From assembly GCA_964610985.1 (NCBI GenBank), contig CAZSZJ010000041.1, positions 1 to 8,769 of the forward strand: 8,769 nucleotides of DNA, written 5' to 3'. The notes below the pieces were generated by a model, which saw only the letters and a program-made list of their open reading frames with translations, was not told where the DNA came from and made no database searches. This document shows, piece by piece, positions 5,654 to 8,769 of this stretch; positions within the stretch are counted from its first letter, which is position 1; every line of letters starts with the position of its first letter. This DNA is from JARIHD01 sp964610985. Lineage in GTDB: Bacteria; Patescibacteriota; Saccharimonadia; Saccharimonadales; UBA4665. Made by a program: the position numbers and the translations under genes.

Positions 5654-6328
5654 ATGTTCCGCCCGCTACTGCCCAACCACGAATTACCGATGACCGCTTT
5701 TACCAATGAAGTTATGTATTACCTAGACCAAAATCCTAATCCGGCACAGTGTCCCTTTTCCGCTCATTTTGAAGAAACGTACCTGCACAACCCCGCCGCT
5801 TACACGACACGCACACCCGAATTGGCCAAACCAGAGAATTACCGGACCATCAGGGATCGAATCCGCGATATTCAGTACCTTATAAATGCCGCTTCTATGG
5901 GTACCAGAAGAATCTACAGGCCCGCCCACAATTTTCTTAGTCAACAGCAATTTCCTGACGATCAGACACTGACCGTAATCCGCAACTCACTTCCTATGGC
6001 ACACCACTATGCTAGCATCAAAGCGGAGCACGCTCGAGAGATTGCCATCGCCGCAAGAGCACCGGGCACTTTTCATGGTCTGCACGACAGAGACAGTAAC
6101 CTAGTATCACTTAACTTCACATCAGAATTCATCAGGAACAAGATCCAGCCACTGCGCGCTAAAGGCTTTGGCTGTTCTTTGCTGGGCGTGGTCGTTGTGT
6201 CGCCTCATGATGGCAAAAGATATAATGCGTTTGACCTATATTGGGACGCGTTTGTAGTCGATGCCCATCGCAGGCAGCAACGTATCGCAGCACAGACTAG
6301 AAGCGCAGCGTTCAATCTGGCACAATGA
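5654..6328 (+). CDS. Uncharacterised 224-residue protein, intact copy of a tandem pair
   Basis: No known family is recognised. The frame is open from a TTG at 5618 (AAGG 5 bases before it), but the first ATG, at 5654, is preferred because it coincides with the predicted RNA start of a perfect-TATAAT promoter. The protein shows no signal peptide or obvious membrane segment; it is His/Arg/Asn-rich and probably cytoplasmic. Features conserved with the broken copy downstream are likely the functional core: CPF..HF with NP..Y..RTP (about residues 33-56), VIRNS...A.HYAS (108-121), FGCS (172-175) and FDLYWDA (193-199). It ends in TGA, the only intact gene here to do so. Real coding status is supported by the diverged paralogue keeping the same motifs. 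Confidence 0.75.
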   Translation: MFRPLLPNHELPMTAFTNEVMYYLDQNPNPAQCPFSAHFEETYLHNPAAYTTRTPELAKPENYRTIRDRIRDIQYLINAASMGTRRIYRPAHNFLSQQQFPDDQTLTVIRNSLPMAHHYASIKAEHAREIAIAARAPGTFHGLHDRDSNLVSLNFTSEFIRNKIQPLRAKGFGCSLLGVVVVSPHDGKRYNAFDLYWDAFVVDAHRRQQRIAAQTRSAAFNLAQ

Positions 6329-6996
6329 GGCAGTGACCTCTCGCAAAACATTCAAACCGAGTATAAACAGCCCGTCTTGGCCACCGTCAATAAAGCCACA
6401 GCATACCTTGAGACCACCGAAGATACGTGAGCCTGCCCTTTTGCTGACCACTTTGCAGCCCATCAACTGCAAAATCCACAGTCATATATAGAGCGCACAC
6501 CATCGATTGGCCCTCGCCTAGGGACTGAAGCCGAGGAGACGCCCGAAGCCTTGTCCCACGCGCACCATCTGGGCAAGCTGCTGGATGCAGCACTTTATAA
6601 TCCCTTGCATGAACACCTGTTGGTGTACCAAAAAATTTCGGATGTTGGGGCACTAGGGATCATTCGGAATTCAATTAGATTGGCACGGCATTATGCGAGC
6701 CTCAGCCCAAGCGACGGCGCGCATCTTATGTTCGCCGTGGCAAAAGATCCAGAAACCGGCTTAAATCCAGCGTGTGACGACATGGGTCAGATCGGCAGGG
6801 TCGATTTTAGTCAAAGTCTCGTAGATAATCTTATTCTATCTCGTCAGCGAAACGGCGTCGGCTGTAGCGCCTCAATATTATGGTCTATGGACGAAAGAGA
6901 AGTCGGCCACGAAGGTTATTTGACCTCTATTGGGACGCCATGGTAATGCAGGCCCATGAGGCCTATTTAGCCTCGCCTTCTTACAAAAAGCGTTAG
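6329..6996 (+). pseudogene. Broken tandem paralogue of the 224-residue gene
   Basis: Translating from just after the preceding TGA gives a diverged copy of the upstream protein. PVLATVNKATAYLE matches its N-terminal region, CPFADHF..H.L.NP.SY..RTP matches residues 33-56, GIIRNSIRLARHYAS matches 108-121, GVGCS matches 171-175, and DLYWDA matches 194-199. Two lesions are visible. An in-frame TGA (6428-6430) sits just before CPF. A one-base loss occurs in a T run at 6919-6921, so FDLYWDAMVMQAHEA and the proper end (TAG 6994-6996) continue in another frame. No ATG, GTG or strong ribosome-binding site begins the copy. A TTG at 6551 opens a 131-residue fragment ending at 6946, but it lacks the N-terminal third and the true C-terminus. 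It is probably a decaying duplicate; sequencing error could mimic one lesion, less likely both. Confidence 0.75.
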
Positions 6997-7014
6997 CTAT
7001 TTAACTGCGGCGGG

Positions 7015-7039
7015 GTAGGGCTTAACAGTAGGCTTAACA
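7015..7039. repeat. Tandem 12-13 bp repeat upstream of the SGNH hydrolase gene
   Basis: GTAGGGCTTAACA (7015-7027) is followed directly by GTAGGCTTAACA (7028-7039), the same unit minus one G. It ends two bases before the ATG at 7042. It could be a binding site for a regulator or a chance slippage duplication. No convincing -35/-10 pair and no good Shine-Dalgarno was found here. Confidence 0.5.
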
Positions 7040-7041
7040 AC

Positions 7042-7881
7042 ATGAAAAAACTCCTTATCTATACATTATCTTCATTACTTATAGTGTTTGGAATTGTGTC
7101 CATTGGGCCGGCAGTGACACATGCTTCACCCACTAACAGTTACGTGGCGCTGGGCGATTCCGTGGCATCAGGGGCTGGCTTGCCGTTTAATGGTACGGAC
7201 CCCGATGCCGTCAAGTGCCAGCGATCAGGCCAAGCGTATCCCTTTGTCGTTGCCCGTAGCATAGGAGCAACCCTAGATCACGAGGCATGCGGCGGCGCTA
7301 AAATTACTGAAGGACTCTTAAAATCACAAAATGCCCAGGGCACGCCAATGCAACCACAGCTCGACCAAGCCTTTGCAGCCGGCACTCCCAGAGTTATTTC
7401 TATTACCGCTGGCACAAACGACATTGGCTGGTCGACCTACCTTACCAAGTGTCACCAGGCCGATTGCGGCAACTTTTCAGACACTGCCAGCTCGAGCTAT
7501 CTTATCTGGCGTGTGCATCAAAACATGCGTTCTGTTTTGAATGAAATAGCTGCCCGCAGCGGCACCGACCCCAAGCCCACCGTAATTATTACCGGCTATT
7601 ATTTGCCAGTCTCGAACGCTCAGCCCGCCTGCATGGACAAACAAGGCCTAACCACCAAAGAGGTTGATTGGATCCGGCAACAGGCTTCGCTACTCAATAT
7701 CGCACTGAACGCCATGGCTTACGAATACGATTTTGTGAAGTTTGCCTCCGTCGACTTTAGCGGACACGAACTTTGTTCGGCTGACCCATGGATACAAGGC
7801 ATTACCGGTCCAGCATTTTATCATCCGACAGCCAAGGGTCAAGAGGCCTTAGGTAAGGCGGTAATTCACGCACTGAGATAA
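7042..7881 (+). CDS. Secreted SGNH/GDSL-family hydrolase (esterase/lipase-like)
   Basis: A 279-residue ester hydrolase of the SGNH superfamily. Residues 1-28 are a Sec signal peptide: MKK, a hydrophobic core, and a THA cleavage site. Catalytic blocks are in order: ALGDSVASG with nucleophile S40 (block I), CGG at 83-85 (block II oxyanion Gly), AGTNDIG at 123-129 with N126 (block III), and YHPTAKG with H261 (block V). The usual Asp three residues before His is Ala, as in dyad enzymes such as Streptomyces scabies esterase, where a backbone carbonyl replaces it. Six cysteines (59, 83, 137, 142, 197, 245) are spaced like the three-disulfide actinobacterial esterases. The ATG lacks a clear Shine-Dalgarno. 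The substrate is unknown: an acyl ester or acetylated glycan. The likeness to actinobacterial enzymes could reflect transfer from a host or shared ancestry. Confidence 0.88.
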   Translation: MKKLLIYTLSSLLIVFGIVSIGPAVTHASPTNSYVALGDSVASGAGLPFNGTDPDAVKCQRSGQAYPFVVARSIGATLDHEACGGAKITEGLLKSQNAQGTPMQPQLDQAFAAGTPRVISITAGTNDIGWSTYLTKCHQADCGNFSDTASSSYLIWRVHQNMRSVLNEIAARSGTDPKPTVIITGYYLPVSNAQPACMDKQGLTTKEVDWIRQQASLLNIALNAMAYEYDFVKFASVDFSGHELCSADPWIQGITGPAFYHPTAKGQEALGKAVIHALR

Positions 7882-7892
7882 TTCGTCCGATG

Positions 7893-7920
7893 TTGTTTCA
7901 CCAAATTTAAGTTTTATACT
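7893..7920 (+). promoter_or_regulatory. Possible promoter after the SGNH hydrolase gene
   Basis: TTGTTT (7893-7898, three of six), a 16-base spacer and TATACT (7915-7920, five of six) would start an RNA near 7927. That RNA would run through the hairpin-rich region toward secY. The last three bases of the -10 lie in the left arm of the 12-bp inverted repeat, so a bound protein could block it. The -35 is weak. Confidence 0.3.
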
Positions 7921-7951
7921 GTCGGTATGCATGGCCCGCCATACCGACAGT
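7918..7951. repeat. Perfect 12-bp inverted repeat
   Basis: ACTGTCGGTATG (7918-7929) and CATACCGACAGT (7940-7951) flank a 10-base loop. Neither strand has a T run after the stem, so it is not a standard intrinsic terminator. It lies 37 bases after the hydrolase stop and could be an operator, an RNA hairpin that stabilises the hydrolase mRNA, or an atypical terminator. Confidence 0.7.
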
Positions 7952-8168
7952 TGAACTACTATTTGCCGCTGACCCTTCGGCCACGAACCGGCCGCATTTT
8001 GCGGATTTCCGAAACGAATGATTCGATTCTAGAGCAGATACTTTTTTACGCGCGCGCCCCACACAACTGTGTTTGCCACACCCATAGGTACACTCGAAAA
8101 CCTACCCGTTAGGTGGCGGTCAGCCCGCTTAGGCAAAACCCACTCCGAGGTGAAGTAATTATTACAGA

Positions 8169-8197
8169 GTTACAATCAAGCCTTTATTATGTATACT
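8169..8197 (+). promoter_or_regulatory. Likely secY promoter
   Basis: GTTACA (8169-8174, four of six), a 17-base spacer and TATACT (8192-8197, five of six) predict an RNA start near 8204. The leader is about 28 nt and includes a small ATTAG/CTAAT hairpin (8205-8217). This gives secY its own promoter, as expected if the rplO terminator cuts it off from the spc transcript. Confidence 0.5.
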
Positions 8198-8231
8198 AAA
8201 CATGATTAGAGCCTAATGGGGTAATAGAGAC

Positions 8232-8748
8232 ATGAATTGGAACGTTATAGGAAAGTCTTTGATGCATCAAGATATGCGCAAGCGTATTTTTGCGGTACTC
8301 GGTATTTTGTTGGTATTTCGTATTCTGGCACACATCCCTATTCCTTTTGGTGACCCGCAGACCATCAAACAGGTTCTGGAAAACGTCTTTAACTCCCAGG
8401 CTGGTTCTTCTTCGTTAATGAGCTTCATTAACGTGCTTTCTGGCGGTGCTTTGGCCAACTTCTCAATTATGATTGCCGGACTTGGACCGTACATTAACGC
8501 GTCCATTATTATGCAGTTGCTCACGAAGGCCATTCCAAAACTGGAAGCTCTACAAAAAGAGGGCGAATATGGCCAAAAGAAGATCAACCAGATGACCCGT
8601 ACACTCACGCTCCCTCTAGCGATCTTGCAATCTATCGGTGCGATCTATCTGTTAAAAAACTTTGCACAGCAATACGGTGGCGTAGGGGACATCACCGCTA
8701 CCGCGTCACTTTTTCAATGGGTGCTTATGGTTGGGGCGCTGACTGGCG
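8232..8748 (+). CDS. secY: Protein translocase subunit SecY, N-terminal part
   Basis: SecY is the channel of the Sec translocon in the cytoplasmic membrane; it works with SecE, SecG and SecA. About 172 genuine residues of the usual 420-440 are present. The N-terminus MNW...MRKRIF leads to TM1 (about 18-38, ending AHIPIPF). The TM2 plug and signature region is at about 62-97 (INVLSGGALANFSI, then GLGPYINASIIMQLL). Next comes the first cytoplasmic loop with EGEYGQKKINQMTR (110-123), TM3 (about 126-143) and the start of TM4 (about 159-170). The start ATG has only weak purine stretches upstream (GGGG 8218-8221), but the MNW start fits the family. The frame stays open to 8769, yet the last codons look like adapter, not SecY. 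It is separated from rplO by 3.4 kb. Confidence 0.95.
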
Positions 8749-8769
8749 AGATCGGAAGCGCACACGTCG
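8749..8769 (+). other. Sequencing-adapter contamination at the end of the sequence
   Basis: The last 21 bases read AGATCGGAAG, C, GCACACGTC, G. This matches the start of the Illumina TruSeq read-1 adapter at 19 of 21 positions (A expected at 8759 and T at 8769). The SecY translation becomes EIGSAHV here, where TM4 should continue with a GTMxLMWLGE-like segment. These bases are very probably not genomic. Confidence 0.88.

Larger units (their letters stand above)
7882..8231. other. Hairpin-rich 350-nt gene-free region before secY
   Basis: No credible gene is seen. A 61-residue frame from an ATG at 7927 starts within a hairpin loop region and looks non-coding. Visible structures are a 12-bp inverted repeat (7918-7951), CGGCC/GGCCG (7978-7982 with 7990-7994), CCGCA/TGCGG (7992-7996 with 8000-8004), CGAA/TTCG (8015-8018 with 8022-8025), ACAC/GTGT (8061-8064 with 8069-8072), TTTGCC/GGCAAA (8072-8077 with 8132-8137), and two TAGGT sites (8085-8089, 8110-8114) competing for ACCTA (8100-8104). 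A perfect GTAATTATTAC palindrome (8155-8165) lies just upstream of the secY promoter. It may be a long structured leader or a non-coding RNA. RNase P RNA and tmRNA signatures were looked for and not found. Confidence 0.5.

Noticed and set aside
6326..6430. TGA recoded as glycine (genetic code 25, as in Gracilibacteria/Absconditabacteria), joining the two paralogous units into one long protein.
   Set aside because: Both TGAs are in the same frame and a Gly at 6428 would fit. However, all twelve ribosomal protein genes and secY have no internal TGA, which would be frequent under that code, and the one-base deletion at about 6920 still breaks the second unit.
6261..6491. A 76-residue frame overlapping the end of the 224-residue gene.
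   Set aside because: It lies in a different frame across the region where paralogue homology is found in frame 2, and has no ribosome-binding site.
6551..6946. A separate 131-residue gene starting at TTG 6551.
   Set aside because: Homology to the upstream protein extends well before 6551 in the same frame and continues past 6946 in a different frame, so this is a fragment of a pseudogene.
4801..7951. The rplO-secY insert as a transposon or integrative element.
   Set aside because: No transposase, integrase, terminal inverted repeats or target-site duplication was found. The inverted repeats at either end are a terminator and an unrelated palindrome.
7927..8112. A 61-residue reading frame from ATG 7927.
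   Set aside because: It starts inside the 12-bp inverted repeat, has no ribosome-binding site, and its composition is unlike a folded protein. It is best seen as chance openness.
8126..8160. RNase P RNA or tmRNA 3' region, suggested by GGCAAAACCCACTCCGAGG.
   Set aside because: The conserved 5' P4 segment of RNase P (GAGGAAAGTCC) is absent upstream, and there is no tRNA-like acceptor end or tag reading frame for tmRNA.

Overview
The window carries most of the spc ribosomal-protein operon, all on the + strand, in the order rplP (3' end), rpmC, rpsQ, rplN, rplX, rplE, rpsN, rpsH, rplF, rplR, rpsE, rplO. An accessory stretch of about 3.4 kb follows, and then the 5' part of secY. There is no rpmD (uL30): rpsE overlaps rplO by one base, exactly where rpmD normally sits. 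Loss of uL30 is a known trait of the Candidate Phyla Radiation (Patescibacteria). The moderate GC content, very compact gene packing, standard use of TGA as stop, and tails added to S5 and S17 fit a member of that group, perhaps Saccharibacteria (TM7). The phylum is an inference; no rRNA is present to confirm it.

Region 1 (1-4782): twelve ribosomal-protein genes with strong Shine-Dalgarno sites. Seven of the eleven junctions are a one-base TAATG stop/start overlap, so translational coupling is likely. The block ends at a clear intrinsic terminator (4801-4827).

Region 2 (4831-6996): an accessory block of unrecognised genes. A near-consensus promoter with an inverted repeat inside its spacer precedes a 192-residue unknown protein. 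A second promoter and a strong terminator then bracket about 100 nt with no ORF, a candidate small RNA. A third promoter (perfect TATAAT) is placed so that its predicted RNA start falls on an ATG, suggesting a leaderless mRNA for a 224-residue unknown protein. Directly behind lies a diverged tandem copy of that gene, broken by an in-frame TGA and a one-base deletion.

Region 3 (7042-7881): a secreted SGNH/GDSL hydrolase with a signal peptide, catalytic blocks and six cysteines, resembling the three-disulfide actinobacterial esterases.

Region 4 (7882-8769): a hairpin-rich 350-nt gene-free stretch with a perfect 12-bp inverted repeat, then a separate promoter and secY. SecY, normally co-transcribed with rplO, appears to be transcriptionally separate here. 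The last 21 bases match the Illumina TruSeq adapter at 19 positions, and the SecY reading loses its family character there, so the end is very probably an assembly artefact.

No defence system, CRISPR array, tRNA, rRNA or transposase was seen. The most novel material is the rplO-secY insert.
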